NCBI RefSeq assembly: GCF_900102175.1
Contig: NZ_FNKN01000001.1
Coordinates: forward strand, 620,001 to 684,000
Direction of reading: 5' to 3'
Origin: Microbacterium sp. cf332
GTDB taxonomy: Bacteria; Actinomycetota; Actinomycetes; Actinomycetales; Microbacteriaceae
Length of the DNA: 64,000 nt
The position numbers were made by a program, and so were the translations under genes. Positions 8,838-17,996 of this stretch are shown here, in pieces. How positions within the stretch are numbered: position 1 is the stretch's first letter; each line of letters begins with the position of its first letter. A model generated the notes under the pieces. The model ran no database searches, was not told the origin of the DNA, and was given only the letters and a program-made list of their open reading frames with translations.

Positions 8838-11497
8838 AGGCCGCCGGCCGCCTCGCGGACGGCGACGAGCGCCGCGGGAAGCGCCGCAGCGTCGGTCCCC
8901 CCGCCCTGCGCGACGTCGTCGCGTCCGCCGCCGCCACCGCCGAGCGCCGCGGCCGCGGCCTTGGCGAGGACCCCGGCCTTCGCACCCGCGGCGCGCGCGG
9001 TCTCGTTCGTAGCGACCACGACGACAGGACGCTCACCCACGACCGCGCCGAGCGCGACGACGGCCGCTGCGTCGGCACCGAGTCGGTCGCGGACCTGCAG
9101 GGCGAGGGCGCGCACGTCGTCGGCCGACCCGGCCGAGCCGAGGGACTCGGCGACCACCTGGAACGATCCTGCGGTCGCGGCGGTCGACACGAGCTGCGGC
9201 AGCCGGTCGGCGAGGGCACGCGCCTCGAACTGCGCGATGCGCTTCTCGGCCGCTCGAAGGTTCGCGGCGAGCTCGGCGACGCGCGTCGCGAGCTGGTCGC
9301 GGGGCGTCTTGAGCGAGCTGGTGAGCTGCGACACGATCGCCCGCTCGGCCGCCAGCTCGCGGAACGCGTCCTGGCCCACCAGCGCCTCGACGCGGCGGTT
9401 CGACGCGCCGACCGACGACTCGCCGATCAGGTTGATGAGCCCCACCTCGGCGCTCGACCCGACGTGCGTGCCCGCGCAGAGCTCGCGCGACCAGGGACCG
9501 CCGATGTCGACCATGCGGACGGTCTCGCCGTACTTCTCGCCGAACAGCGCCATGGCGCCGGCCGCCTTGGCCTCGTCGAGCGACATGATGCGCGTCGTCA
9601 CCTCGAGGTTGTCGCGCACCGCGTTGTTCGCGATCTCCTCGATCTCGGTGCGCGTCTCGGGCGACAGGGCCTGCCCCCACGAGAAGTCGAAGCGCAGGTA
9701 GCCGGCGCGGTTGAGCGAACCCGCCTGCGTCGCGCTCTTGCCGAGCGTGTCACGCAGCGCGGCGTGCACGAGGTGCGTCGCGGAGTGCGCCTGTTGGGCG
9801 GCTCGGCGGTTCGCCGCGTCGACCACGGTCGTCGCGGCCTCACCCACCGCCACCTCGCCGGTGCTGACCTCGACGGTGTGGCTGACGAGACCGGGCACCG
9901 GCTTCTGCACGTCGAGCACCTCGAGCTCGTACCCGGGACCGACGATGATCCCCCGGTCGGCGACCTGCCCGCCGGACTCGGCGTACAGGGCGGTCTCGGC
10001 GAGGATCACCTCGGCGATCTGCCCGTGGCTCGCGCGATCGACCGACACGCCGCCGACGAGGATGCCGAGCACACGCGAGCCGGTCTCGAGCTCGGTGTAT
10101 CCGGTGAACACGGTCTCGCCCTGCGCTCGGAAGTCCCGGTAGACGCTCGTGTCGGCCAGCTGTCCCTTGCGCGACCGCGCATCGGCCTTCGCGCGCTCCC
10201 GCTGCTCCTGCATGAGGGTGTCGAAGGCGTTGCGATCGACGCTCAGACCCGCCTCTTCGACGATCTCGAGGGTGAGGTCGATCGGGAACCCGTAGGTGTC
10301 GTGGAGCAGGAATGCCTGAGCACCGCTCAACTGCCCGCCGCCGGCAGCCTTCGCCTTGGCGACAGACTCGTCGAGCAGCTCGGAGCCGGCCTCGAGCGTG
10401 CGCAGGAAGGTCGCCTCTTCCGCCAGCGCGTACTGCGAGAGGCGGGCGTAATCGGTCTCGACGACGGGGTACGCCTCCTTCATCGCGTCGCGCGAGGCCG
10501 CGAAGAGCTCGGCGAAGCTCGGCCCGTCGACGCCCAGCAGGCGCATCGACCGGATGGCGCGCCGCATGAGACGGCGCAGGATGTAGCCGCGCCCGTCGTT
10601 CGAGGGCGTGACACCGTCGGAGAGCAGCATGAGCGACGAGCGCACGTGGTCGGCGATGACGCGGAAGCGGACGTCGTCGTCGTGGTTCTCTCCGTAGGTC
10701 TTGCCCGAGAGCTCCACCGCTCGATCGAGCACCGGACGCACCTGGTCGGTCTCGTACATGTTGTCGACGCCCTGCTTGATGAAGGCGACGCGCTCGAGCC
10801 CCATGCCGGTGTCGATGTTCTGGTTCGGCAGATCACCGACGATCGTGAAGTCGTACTTCGATCGCACGTCCGCGATCTCGTACTGCATGAAGACGAGGTT
10901 CCAGATCTCGACGTAGCGATCGTCGTCGGTGGCGGGTCCGCCGTCGACGCCGTAGGCGGGACCCCGGTCGAAGAAGATCTCGGAGCACGGCCCCGCCGGA
11001 CCCGGCAGACCCGTGCTCCAGTAGTTGGTGTCCTTTCCGAGGCGCTGGATGCGCTCGTCCGGCAGGCTCGAGAGCCGCAGCCACAGCTCGCGCGCCTCGT
11101 CGTCCTCCTCGTAGACGGTGACCCACAGGTCCTTCGGGTCGAACCCGAGACCGCCCTCGGACTCGGGACTCGTCAGGAGCTCCCAGGCGAACGTGATGGC
11201 GCCTTCCTTGAAGTAGTCCCCGAAGGACCAGTTGCCGAGCATCTGGAAGAACGTGCCGTGCCGCGGAGTCTTGCCGACCTCTTCGATGTCGTTGGTGCGG
11301 ATGCACTTCTGCACGTCGGCAGCGCGAGGGAACGGGGGCGGCACGTCTCCGGAGAGGTACGGGATGAAGGGCACCATGCCGGCCACGGTGAACAGCAGCG
11401 CCGGGTCGTCGGTGACGAGCGAGGCGGAGGGCACGATGGTGTGCCCCTTCTTCTCGAAGTAGTCCAGGTAGCGCTGGGCGATCTCGGCGGTCTTCAT
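8834..11497 (-). CDS. alaS: alanyl-tRNA synthetase
   Basis: An 887-residue, full-length AlaRS. The class II aminoacylation core is at the N-terminus, with GNWSFGDYFKEGAITFAWELL. The editing domain has the zinc-type motif AHSATHLVH and the later CAGTHV, so both halves of the metal site (HxxxH and CxxxH) are present. The C-Ala region ends in the glycine-rich GGGGGGRDD segment that resembles a DHHA1 domain. The start ATG at 11497 has AAGGA about 7 nt upstream. It is the first gene of the conserved alaS-ruvX-mltG-aro run. Confidence 0.98.
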   Translation of the reverse strand: MKTAEIAQRYLDYFEKKGHTIVPSASLVTDDPALLFTVAGMVPFIPYLSGDVPPPFPRAADVQKCIRTNDIEEVGKTPRHGTFFQMLGNWSFGDYFKEGAITFAWELLTSPESEGGLGFDPKDLWVTVYEEDDEARELWLRLSSLPDERIQRLGKDTNYWSTGLPGPAGPCSEIFFDRGPAYGVDGGPATDDDRYVEIWNLVFMQYEIADVRSKYDFTIVGDLPNQNIDTGMGLERVAFIKQGVDNMYETDQVRPVLDRAVELSGKTYGENHDDDVRFRVIADHVRSSLMLLSDGVTPSNDGRGYILRRLMRRAIRSMRLLGVDGPSFAELFAASRDAMKEAYPVVETDYARLSQYALAEEATFLRTLEAGSELLDESVAKAKAAGGGQLSGAQAFLLHDTYGFPIDLTLEIVEEAGLSVDRNAFDTLMQEQRERAKADARSRKGQLADTSVYRDFRAQGETVFTGYTELETGSRVLGILVGGVSVDRASHGQIAEVILAETALYAESGGQVADRGIIVGPGYELEVLDVQKPVPGLVSHTVEVSTGEVAVGEAATTVVDAANRRAAQQAHSATHLVHAALRDTLGKSATQAGSLNRAGYLRFDFSWGQALSPETRTEIEEIANNAVRDNLEVTTRIMSLDEAKAAGAMALFGEKYGETVRMVDIGGPWSRELCAGTHVGSSAEVGLINLIGESSVGASNRRVEALVGQDAFRELAAERAIVSQLTSSLKTPRDQLATRVAELAANLRAAEKRIAQFEARALADRLPQLVSTAATAGSFQVVAESLGSAGSADDVRALALQVRDRLGADAAAVVALGAVVGERPVVVVATNETARAAGAKAGVLAKAAAAALGGGGGGRDDVAQGGGTDAAALPAALVAVREAAGGL

Positions 11498-11564
11498 CGG
11501 GGTCCTTCGGCAGGCAGGCGTCGGCGCCGCGCCCGGGGGCGCGACGCCGTGGTCGGGTCAGAGG

Positions 11565-11903
11565 TCAGTGAGCGGGCGAATCGGTGTCGTTCTTCGCCTT
11601 CGCGACGGCGTCTCGCGTGGCGTCTGCCACGTCCGATGCGGCGTCGGCAACCGCGTCCACGGTGTCGGTCGTGGCATCGGCAGCGGCCTCGAGCGCGTCG
11701 GCCCCGGCGCCCTTGACGTCGGCTGCGAGGCCCTCGATGCGGGCCTCCTGCTCGCGATAGGCATCGCCGATGCGATCGGTGAACTCGGAGATCCGGGCAT
11801 CGACCTCGGCGAGCATCTCGTGACCGCGCGGATCCTTATTGATCACGTGCGCGGCGACGAAACCGCCGGCGACGCCCAAAACGAACCACAGCGCGTTCTT
11901 CAT
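11565..11903 (-). CDS. small membrane-anchored protein with alanine/aspartate amphipathic tail (YtxH-like)
   Basis: About 112 residues. MKNALWFVLGVAGGFVAAHVINK forms one transmembrane or glycine-zipper helix, followed by an acidic helical stretch and repeats of the type DAVADAASDVADATRDAV, which would form a long amphipathic helix. It resembles YtxH-type stress proteins in layout, but I cannot assign a function. An ATG nine bases upstream (11912) is also possible. A candidate -10 TAACAT lies exactly 7 nt before the chosen ATG with no Shine-Dalgarno sequence, so translation is probably leaderless. It lies between rpsD and alaS. Confidence 0.8.
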   Translation of the reverse strand: MKNALWFVLGVAGGFVAAHVINKDPRGHEMLAEVDARISEFTDRIGDAYREQEARIEGLAADVKGAGADALEAAADATTDTVDAVADAASDVADATRDAVAKAKNDTDSPAH

Positions 11904-11910
11904 GGCATCC

Positions 11911-11916
11911 ATGTTA
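11911..11916 (-). promoter_or_regulatory. candidate -10 box for a leaderless transcript of the YtxH-like gene
   Basis: TAACAT on the minus strand, 7 nt before the ATG at 11903, with no ribosome site in between. This matches the leaderless arrangement seen repeatedly in this window. The -35 region is weak. Confidence 0.4.
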
Positions 11917-11925
11917 GGTGCAAAG

Positions 11926-11960
11926 CACGAAGGGCGCCGGGAGACCCGACGCCCTTCGTG
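11926..11960 (-). terminator. rpsD transcription terminator
   Basis: Perfect 11-bp inverted repeat (CACGAAGGGCG and its complement at 11926-11936 and 11950-11960), continued after one mismatch by a 4-bp inner stem (CGGG/CCCG) with a 3-nt loop. On the minus strand it is followed by CTTTG, a short T tract. It begins 20 nt after the rpsD stop and separates rpsD from the small membrane-protein gene. Confidence 0.8.
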
Positions 11961-11979
11961 GCGATGCCGTACGGCTGAA

Positions 11980-12609
11980 TCAGCGAGCGGCGTAGTACTC
12001 GACGACGAGCTGCACGTCACAGGTGACGGGCACCTCGGCGCGCTTCGGGCGACGCACGAGGCGCGCCTGCAGCTTGTCGAGCTCGACCTCGATGTAACCG
12101 GGGACCGGGGGCAGGACGTCGGCGTGACCGCCGGCGGCTGCGACCTGGAACGGCTCGAGCGACTCGCTCTTCTCCTTGACGTGGATGAGCTGGCCCGGCT
12201 TCACGCGGAACGACGGGCGGTCGACGAGCTGGCCGTCGACGAGGATGTGGCGGTGCACGACGAGCTGGCGGGCCTGCGCGGTCGTGCGGGCGAACCCGGC
12301 ACGGACGACGAGGGCGTCCAGGCGCATCTCGAGCAGCTCGACCAGGTTCTCACCGGTCAGGCCGTCCTTGCGGCGCGCCTCGTTGAACGTGTTGCGCATC
12401 TGCTTCTCGCGGATGCCGTACTGCTCGCGCAGACGCTGCTTCTCGCGCAGACGGACGGCGTAGTCGCTGTCGGCCTTGCGCTTGGTGCGGCCGTGCTCAC
12501 CCGGAGCGTAGGGACGCTTCTCGAGGTAGCGGGCGGCCTTCGGGGTCAGCGCGACGCCGAGGGCGCGCGAGAGACGCACCTTGCGGCGGTCCTGAGACTT
12601 CGTGGTCAC
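11980..12609 (-). CDS. rpsD: 30S ribosomal protein S4
   Basis: A 209-residue S4 protein, a primary 16S rRNA-binding protein of the small subunit and an RNA-binding regulator in some bacteria. The S4 RNA-binding domain (RLDALVVRAGFARTTAQARQLVVHRHI) is intact. The N-terminus MTTKSQDRRKVRLSRALG lacks zinc-binding cysteines, so it is a zinc-independent type. The start is GTG at 12609 with AAGGAGA about 7 nt upstream. Here rpsD stands alone, outside the usual alpha operon, as is common in Actinobacteria. The ~156-nt leader holds no structure I can identify with confidence. Confidence 0.97.
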   Translation of the reverse strand: MTTKSQDRRKVRLSRALGVALTPKAARYLEKRPYAPGEHGRTKRKADSDYAVRLREKQRLREQYGIREKQMRNTFNEARRKDGLTGENLVELLEMRLDALVVRAGFARTTAQARQLVVHRHILVDGQLVDRPSFRVKPGQLIHVKEKSESLEPFQVAAAGGHADVLPPVPGYIEVELDKLQARLVRRPKRAEVPVTCDVQLVVEYYAAR

Positions 12610-12765
12610 GAAGCTCTCCTTCCGATGACGTGGTCACGACGATCGCGACTCACGGACGTATCTCCATCTCCTCGCCCGTCTCGGACTGCACGCCGGGGCA
12701 CGCCGAGAGGTCTTCGTCAGAGGAGAGGGATGCCCGAAAACTGGGCTTCGAGCCGGTCGAGTCTA

Positions 12766-14313
12766 TCAGACCGGGTCTGCGGACGCCGCGATGGCGAGAT
12801 CGAGGATGCCGGAGGGGTAGAACGCCGTCGTGCCCGCCCGCAGTTCGTCGATGCGGTACCAGCCGACGGTGGTGTCGCCGTCGAGCACGTCGCGGCGCTC
12901 GTCGAACGGCATCGCGTCGAGCTGAGCGCTCTGCACCGCGAAGACGTGCGCGATCTCGTGTCCGCGCTTCCGCCCATGGTCGAAGATGTTCTCGGTCACG
13001 GCGAGCAAGCGCGTCGCCGTCGCCTCGACGCCCAGCTCCTCGCGGAGCTCGCGTCGCATCGCGGCCTCGGCGCTCTCGCCGAACTCGATGCCGCCGCCCG
13101 GTGCGCGCAGGAACGGCGCCTCCCCCGGGCCCCCGACGTACTCCTCGGCGAGCACGTGGCCGTCGCGCACCACGACGGCGACGGAGATGGCGCGGATGCG
13201 CGCGGGGGCGGCCAGCTCGCCCGCATACGCATCGATCGACCGCCGGTAGGCCGGGAGGTGCGGGGCGAGCGCACGCAGCGCGACACGCAGCGCGGGCGCC
13301 GGCTTGTGGTCGCTGAAGAGCGCGAGGGCCTCAAAAGCGCGCGCTGCGTCGGCGAGCGGGTCGTCGGCGGGGAAGCGGTGGAGCAGGGCGAGTGCCCCGG
13401 ATGCGTCGCCGACGTTCCGCAGCGAGCTCGCGAGCTGGATGATCGCGCACGAACGGCGCTCACCAGCGAGGCCCGCGTCGAGCGCCTCGCGGTACAGCGG
13501 GATCGCGTCGGCTTCCTCGCCGAGGTAGTCGTGCAGCGACGCGCGCTCGTAAGCCGCGATGGCCGTCCCGGGGGCGAGCCGGCGCGTCAGCGCATCGAGC
13601 TCGAGCCACAGGGACTCCCGCGACTTCCCGTCGGCGGTGTGCCAGAAGGCGTCGTACGGATCGGGCACCACCTGCTCGGCGGCCGCCGCCGATCCCGGCT
13701 GCGCCTGCTCTCCGGCTCCGGCGAGTAGGCGACGCACCCGGTGCTGCGCGGCGCGCAGGGCGGGGGCCACGTCGGACGCCAGAGCGAAACGGACGAGGCC
13801 GCGCACCGCTGCTCCCCCGTCGCTGACCTCGCCCGCGGTGAGGTGCTCGAGCAGCTCGGACGATGGGATCGTGCGGATCCGGCCGCTCTCGTGCTCCCCC
13901 CAGGTCGGCTCTCCGGCCGGCACGCAATCGACGGCGATCACCACGTGCCGCCGGCGACGGCCGTTCGCGGCGGCCCACTCGGCGCCGGCGTCGAAGACCG
14001 CACCGGCGCGATACCCCGTCTCTTCCCGCAGCTCGCGCACGCCCGCACCGACCGCATCCTCGCCGGCGTCGATCAGACCGCCCGGGAGCTCGCCGAGCAC
14101 GCGACGCGGCCCGACCCGGAACTGGTCGAACAGGACGACGGTGTCATCGGGGGTCAGAGCCACGACCGCGACCGTGTCGCCGATCTCCACGACGTCCCAA
14201 TCGCTCTCGCTGCCGTCCGGCAACCGGTACCGATCCCGTCGGACGCGGACGTAGCCGTCGAACGCGAGGGCGGAGCCGAGAAGGGTCCAATCGGGAACGC
14301 GGTCGGTCGTCAT
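12766..14313 (-). CDS. NUDIX - tetratricopeptide - NUDIX fusion protein
   Basis: A 515-residue protein with two complete NUDIX boxes. The first (G79 to Y101, GLIDAGE...RELREETGY) fits the ADP-ribose pyrophosphatase type and follows a start like those hydrolases. The second (G407 to V429, GGIEFGE...RELREELGV) resembles the smaller ADP-ribose/nucleotide type. Between them, about residues 219-365, is a helical TPR_5-like domain (SLWLELDALTRRLAPG; ADAIPLYREALDAGL; SLRNVGDASGALALL). Both catalytic boxes keep all required residues. It begins directly after the rarA stop, so it is coupled to rarA. The domain identities are secure; the substrate and purpose are unknown. Confidence 0.88.
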   Translation of the reverse strand: MTTDRVPDWTLLGSALAFDGYVRVRRDRYRLPDGSESDWDVVEIGDTVAVVALTPDDTVVLFDQFRVGPRRVLGELPGGLIDAGEDAVGAGVRELREETGYRAGAVFDAGAEWAAANGRRRRHVVIAVDCVPAGEPTWGEHESGRIRTIPSSELLEHLTAGEVSDGGAAVRGLVRFALASDVAPALRAAQHRVRRLLAGAGEQAQPGSAAAAEQVVPDPYDAFWHTADGKSRESLWLELDALTRRLAPGTAIAAYERASLHDYLGEEADAIPLYREALDAGLAGERRSCAIIQLASSLRNVGDASGALALLHRFPADDPLADAARAFEALALFSDHKPAPALRVALRALAPHLPAYRRSIDAYAGELAAPARIRAISVAVVVRDGHVLAEEYVGGPGEAPFLRAPGGGIEFGESAEAAMRRELREELGVEATATRLLAVTENIFDHGRKRGHEIAHVFAVQSAQLDAMPFDERRDVLDGDTTVGWYRIDELRAGTTAFYPSGILDLAIAASADPV

Positions 14314-15633
14314 TCAGTCCCCCAGGATCTTCCGCAGCTTCTCGACACGCGAACCGATGTCGCGCTCGACCCCGCGATTCGTCGGCTCGTAATAGCGGCG
14401 TCCGCGCAGCTCGTCGGGCAGGTACTGCTGCGTCGCCACCCCGACCTCGAGATCGTGCGGGTAGATGTACCCCTTGCCGTGGCCGAGCCGCTTGGCGCCC
14501 GCGTAGTGGGCGTCGCGCAGGTGGACGGGCACGCGCCCGAACCCGCCCGCACGCACATCGGCGATCGCGGCGTTGATCGCGTTGTAGGCCGCGTTCGACT
14601 TGGCGGTCGTGGCGAGGTACGCGGTCGCCTCGGCGAGCGGGATACGACCCTCGGGCATGCCGATGAACGCCACCGCGTCGGCAGCGGCCACCGCGATCGA
14701 GAGCGCCTGCGGGTCGGCCAGACCGATGTCCTCCGACGCCGATATCACGAGGCGCCGCGCGATGAAGCGGGGGTCTTCTCCCGCCTCGATCATCCGCGCC
14801 AGATAGTGCATGGCCGCGTCGACATCCGATCCGCGGATGGACTTGATGAATGCGCTGATGACGTCGTAGTGCTCATCGCCCTGCCGGTCGTATCGCAGCA
14901 GCGCGCGATCGACGGCCTGCGCCACCTGCTCCGCCGTGATGACCGGTACGTCCTCTTCGGGGTCGGCCATCGTCGCCGCTGCCTCGAGCGAGGTGAGGGC
15001 GCGGCGCGCGTCGCCCGATGCGAGCCGGATGAGCGCGGTGCGCGCGTCGTCGGCGAGGGCGACCGCCCCGGCGAGCCCGCGCGCATCGCCGACGGCGCGA
15101 TCGATCAGACCGCCCAGGTCGTCGTCGCTCAACGGTTTCAGGGTCAGGAGCAATGACCGTGACAGCAGCGGGGCGACGACGGAGAAGGAGGGGTTCTCGG
15201 TCGTCGCCGCGATGAGCAGTACCCACCCGTTCTCCACACCCGGCAACAGTGCATCCTGCTGCGCCTTGGTGAAGCGGTGGATCTCGTCGAGGAACAGGAT
15301 CGTCGAGATGCCGTAGAGGTCGCGTTGGGTCATGGCCTCCTGCATGACCTCGCGGACGTCCTTCACGCCGGCCGTGACCGCCGACAACTCGACGAAGCGT
15401 CGACCGGAGGAGCGCGCGATCGCCTGCGCGAGCGTCGTCTTGCCGGTTCCGGGAGGCCCCCACAGGATGACGGACACCGCACCCGCCCGGTTGCCGTCGG
15501 GCGACGCGAGAGCGACGAGCGGCGAGCCGGGCCGGAGCAGATGCCCCTGCCCGGCGACCTCGTCGAGCGAGGTCGGGCGCATCCGCACGGCGAGCGGCGT
15601 CTGCCCGGAGAAGAGCGCGCTCGAATCGGTCAC
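14314..15633 (-). CDS. rarA: replication-associated recombination ATPase RarA (MgsA)
   Basis: A 439-residue AAA+ ATPase of the clamp-loader group that acts at stalled forks. Walker A is [12 protein letters not shown] (about residues 59-70) and Walker B is [10 protein letters not shown]; the sensor TTENPSF and the C-terminal tetramerisation part with YIYPHD are also present. The start is GTG at 15633. A -10 box (TAGCCT) lies exactly 6 nt upstream, so the mRNA is probably leaderless. The GGGAGG touching the start codon is too close to work as a ribosome site. It is followed without a gap by the NUDIX fusion gene. Confidence 0.95.
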   Translation of the reverse strand: MTDSSALFSGQTPLAVRMRPTSLDEVAGQGHLLRPGSPLVALASPDGNRAGAVSVILWGPPGTGKTTLAQAIARSSGRRFVELSAVTAGVKDVREVMQEAMTQRDLYGISTILFLDEIHRFTKAQQDALLPGVENGWVLLIAATTENPSFSVVAPLLSRSLLLTLKPLSDDDLGGLIDRAVGDARGLAGAVALADDARTALIRLASGDARRALTSLEAAATMADPEEDVPVITAEQVAQAVDRALLRYDRQGDEHYDVISAFIKSIRGSDVDAAMHYLARMIEAGEDPRFIARRLVISASEDIGLADPQALSIAVAAADAVAFIGMPEGRIPLAEATAYLATTAKSNAAYNAINAAIADVRAGGFGRVPVHLRDAHYAGAKRLGHGKGYIYPHDLEVGVATQQYLPDELRGRRYYEPTNRGVERDIGSRVEKLRKILGD

Positions 15634-15639
15634 CCTCCC

Positions 15640-15645
15640 AGGCTA
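15640..15645 (-). promoter_or_regulatory. candidate -10 box for leaderless rarA mRNA
   Basis: TAGCCT on the minus strand, 6 nt before the GTG start of rarA. The same TAGCCT-N6-GTG layout is found at dut. Confidence 0.5.
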
Positions 15646-15667
15646 GTCGCGTGCGCCGACAGGGGTT

Positions 15668-15697
15668 TTGTCGCGTCGAGAACGCGCGCCGTAGGCT
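15668..15697 (+). promoter_or_regulatory. candidate promoter of the small membrane-protein gene at 15735
   Basis: TTGTCG (15668-15673), an 18-nt spacer and TAGGCT (15692-15697) resemble a sigma-70-type promoter. A start site near 15704 would leave a leader of about 30 nt containing AAGGAGG. Confidence 0.5.
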
Positions 15698-15734
15698 GGA
15701 CGCGCCCCGACACCGGGGGCGTGAAGGAGGCAAC

Positions 15735-16043
15735 GTGGCAGGTCGCGGCAGGAACCGAGACGATCGGGCGGCTCAGGAGCGGGCACGCGTCTACGCGGCT
15801 CGGCGCGAGTACCACGAGGGCCTCGGCCGACGCCGTACGCGCGACAACATCGTCGCCGCGATCGCCGGCGGCCTTCTCATCGTCGCGGCGCTCTCGGCGC
15901 AGGTCCTCTACTTCACCGCGGGCCCCGGCGCTCCCGCCCCGGACCAGACCCCGACGCCGACGTCGACGCCGTCCGAGACCCCGCCGGCCTCCCCCGACCC
16001 GACACCCTCCGGCTCCACGCCGACGTCGATCCCGACGCCCTGA
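15735..16043 (+). CDS. small single-pass membrane protein with Pro/Thr-rich tail
   Basis: About 102 residues: a basic cytoplasmic start (about 1-37, rich in Arg), one transmembrane helix at about 38-62 (AAIAGGLLIVAALSAQVLYF) and a Pro/Thr/Ser-rich outer tail (63-102) typical of unstructured surface stalks. The start is GTG at 15735, just after AAGGAGG; the longer open frame upstream overlaps the promoter. No enzymatic motif is visible and the function is unknown. It lies between rarA (divergent) and the DUF349 gene. Confidence 0.75.
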   Translation: MAGRGRNRDDRAAQERARVYAARREYHEGLGRRRTRDNIVAAIAGGLLIVAALSAQVLYFTAGPGAPAPDQTPTPTSTPSETPPASPDPTPSGSTPTSIPTP

Positions 16044-16111
16044 CGCCCTCCGTACTAGGCTGTCCAGCGACCTGACCCCCATGCGGCGCGAGCCGCGACG
16101 AGGTGCCTTCC

Positions 16112-17374
16112 GTGACTTCCACCCCTGACTCCACGACCACCCCCGCAGACGACACCCCGTGGGGCCGCGTCGATGACGACGGCACCGTCTCCGTGCGCGA
16201 AGGCGATGAGTGGCGCGTCGTCGGCCAGTACCCCGACGGCACGCCGGACGAGGCCCTCGCTTACTTCCGACGGAAGTTCTCCGACCTCGCCAGCGAGGTC
16301 GCGCTGATCGAGGTGCGTCATCGGCGGGGCGGCGCGTCGGCGTCCGACCTGCGGTCGACCGTCGCCACGCTGCGCTCGCGCATCTCCGGTGCCGCCGCGG
16401 TCGGCAACCTCGCCGCCCTCGACGCGCGCCTCGTCACGCTCGAGGGCGAGCTGAACGCCGCGTCGGAGACCGAGGCGGCAGAAGCGAAGCAGGCGCTCGA
16501 CGCCGCGATCGCGGAACGCGCCGCGCTCGTCGACGCGATCGAGGCGATCGCCGCCCGCGACCCGAAGTCGATCCAGTGGAAGCAGACGTCGGCGGAGGTC
16601 ACCGACCTCTTCGACCGCTGGCAGCGTCATCAGGCCGACGGGCCCCGCCTGCCGCGAGCCACCGGTCAGCAGCTCTGGAAGCGCTTCCGCGATGCACGGT
16701 CGATCATCGACAAGCACCGCCGCGAGTTCTACGCCGGCCTCGACGAGACGCACAAGAGCGCTCGCGACGCCAAGCAGCGGCTGATCGAGCGCGCGGAGGC
16801 CCTCGCCCCGCGCGGCGAGGACGGAATCGGCGCGTACCGCGATCTGCTCGATCAGTGGAAGCAGTCCGGCCGGGCCGGCAAGAAGGCCGATGACGCCCTG
16901 TGGGCCCGTTTCAAGGCCGCCGGCGACGCCCTCTACGGCGCCCGCGCCGAGCGCGAGCAGGCCGAGACCGAGGAGTCGCAGGAGAAGATCGTCGCCAAGC
17001 GCGCCCTCCTCGACGAAGCAGCCGCGGTCGGCGCCGAGAAGGACACGGCCGCCGCACGTGCGCTGCTCACCGGCATCCAGCGCCGCTGGGACGAGATCGG
17101 CCGCATCTTCCCCCGCGACCGCGAGCGCGCCCTCGACGACGAGCTCCGCAAGATCGAACAGTCGGTGCGCTCGCGCGAGGACGCCGACTGGAAGAACAAC
17201 AACCCCGAGACGAAGGCGCGGCAGGGCGACATGCTCTCGCAGCTCCACGACGCCATCGCCAAGCTCGAGGCCGAGGTCACCGCCGCGGAGGCATCCGGAG
17301 ACAAGCGGGCCATCGCACAGGCGAAGGATGCCCTGAGCGCCCGCAAGGCGTGGCTCAGCGCCCTCGGCGGCTGA
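16112..17374 (+). CDS. DUF349 domain-containing protein
   Basis: About 420 residues made of three to four DUF349 helical repeats (for example LWKRFRDARSIIDKHRREFYAGLDE and LWARFKAAGDALYGAR). The family is thought to be coiled-coil-like and of unknown role. The N-terminus holds a short WGRVDDDGTVSVREGDEWR segment that often precedes the repeats in Actinobacteria. The start is GTG at 16112, with GAGG 8 nt upstream; a GTG at 16103 is the alternative but overlaps that site. A TAGGCT element (16056-16061) may be its -10 box. It ends 67 nt before the AbiEi-like gene. Confidence 0.88.
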   Translation: MTSTPDSTTTPADDTPWGRVDDDGTVSVREGDEWRVVGQYPDGTPDEALAYFRRKFSDLASEVALIEVRHRRGGASASDLRSTVATLRSRISGAAAVGNLAALDARLVTLEGELNAASETEAAEAKQALDAAIAERAALVDAIEAIAARDPKSIQWKQTSAEVTDLFDRWQRHQADGPRLPRATGQQLWKRFRDARSIIDKHRREFYAGLDETHKSARDAKQRLIERAEALAPRGEDGIGAYRDLLDQWKQSGRAGKKADDALWARFKAAGDALYGARAEREQAETEESQEKIVAKRALLDEAAAVGAEKDTAAARALLTGIQRRWDEIGRIFPRDRERALDDELRKIEQSVRSREDADWKNNNPETKARQGDMLSQLHDAIAKLEAEVTAAEASGDKRAIAQAKDALSARKAWLSALGG

Positions 17375-17441
17375 CGGACGGACTCTCCACAGATCCCCTG
17401 CCCGCCGACCGGGCGGTGAGCGGGGCCGCGAGACTGGCGGC

Positions 17442-17996
17442 ATGGTGTGGCCGTTCCTGTACTCCCCGGGTGATCGACTGTCGAGCGCCGAGCTCGCCGC
17501 GGCACGGATCGACGGCGACGTCATCGAGGTCGGCGAGGCGTTCATGCCCGCAGACGCGGTCGAGACCGCGGAGCTCCGGGCCGCGTCGCTCCGGCCGCTC
17601 GTCGCGCCCGGCCTCGCGCTGACCCACGAGACGGCGGCCTGGGTCCACGGTGCGCTTCCGGACCCGCCGGCCCGGCACAGTGTGCAGCGCTGCACGGAAC
17701 GCCGTCGCAATCACGTGCTCGACCACCGGCTGCACTACCGCGACACGCGCCTGCCCCCGGCCGACACGGTGCACCTCGGCGGCATGCCCGTGTCGGATCC
17801 GGTCCGGACGCTGTGCGATCTCGTCCGCGCCGCCCTGTCCGACGGACGCGCGCCGGGCGCAGCGGCGACAGCGATGACCGGGATCTTCCCGGACCTCGCC
17901 CGCGCCGCCCAGAACTCCCTCACCACGAGCGGCCCGTTGCCGTTCAAACGGCTGGCACTCGCGTGGCTGCGCGATGCCGAGGTCAGGACGAGGTGA
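17442..17996 (+). CDS. AbiEi-like antitoxin-family protein, solitary and short
   Basis: A 184-residue protein of the type IV antitoxin (AbiEi-like) group common in Actinobacteria. Its recognisable core is [20 protein letters not shown], then [21 protein letters not shown], where a winged-helix-type protein would carry its central fold. It is shorter than the ~280-300 residues usual for these proteins and lacks a C-terminal nuclease-like domain. No AbiEii nucleotidyltransferase toxin is next to it, so a toxin-antitoxin role cannot be assumed. Its 3' end overlaps the convergent relA gene by 14 nt. Confidence 0.65.
   Translation: MVWPFLYSPGDRLSSAELAAARIDGDVIEVGEAFMPADAVETAELRAASLRPLVAPGLALTHETAAWVHGALPDPPARHSVQRCTERRRNHVLDHRLHYRDTRLPPADTVHLGGMPVSDPVRTLCDLVRAALSDGRAPGAAATAMTGIFPDLARAAQNSLTTSGPLPFKRLALAWLRDAEVRTR

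Noticed and set aside
8786..11716. A 976-codon plus-strand open frame opposite alaS
   Set aside because: It is an antisense shadow of alaS created by high GC content. The amino-acid composition is Arg/Ala/Val/Asp-rich with no fold, and alaS on the other strand is complete.
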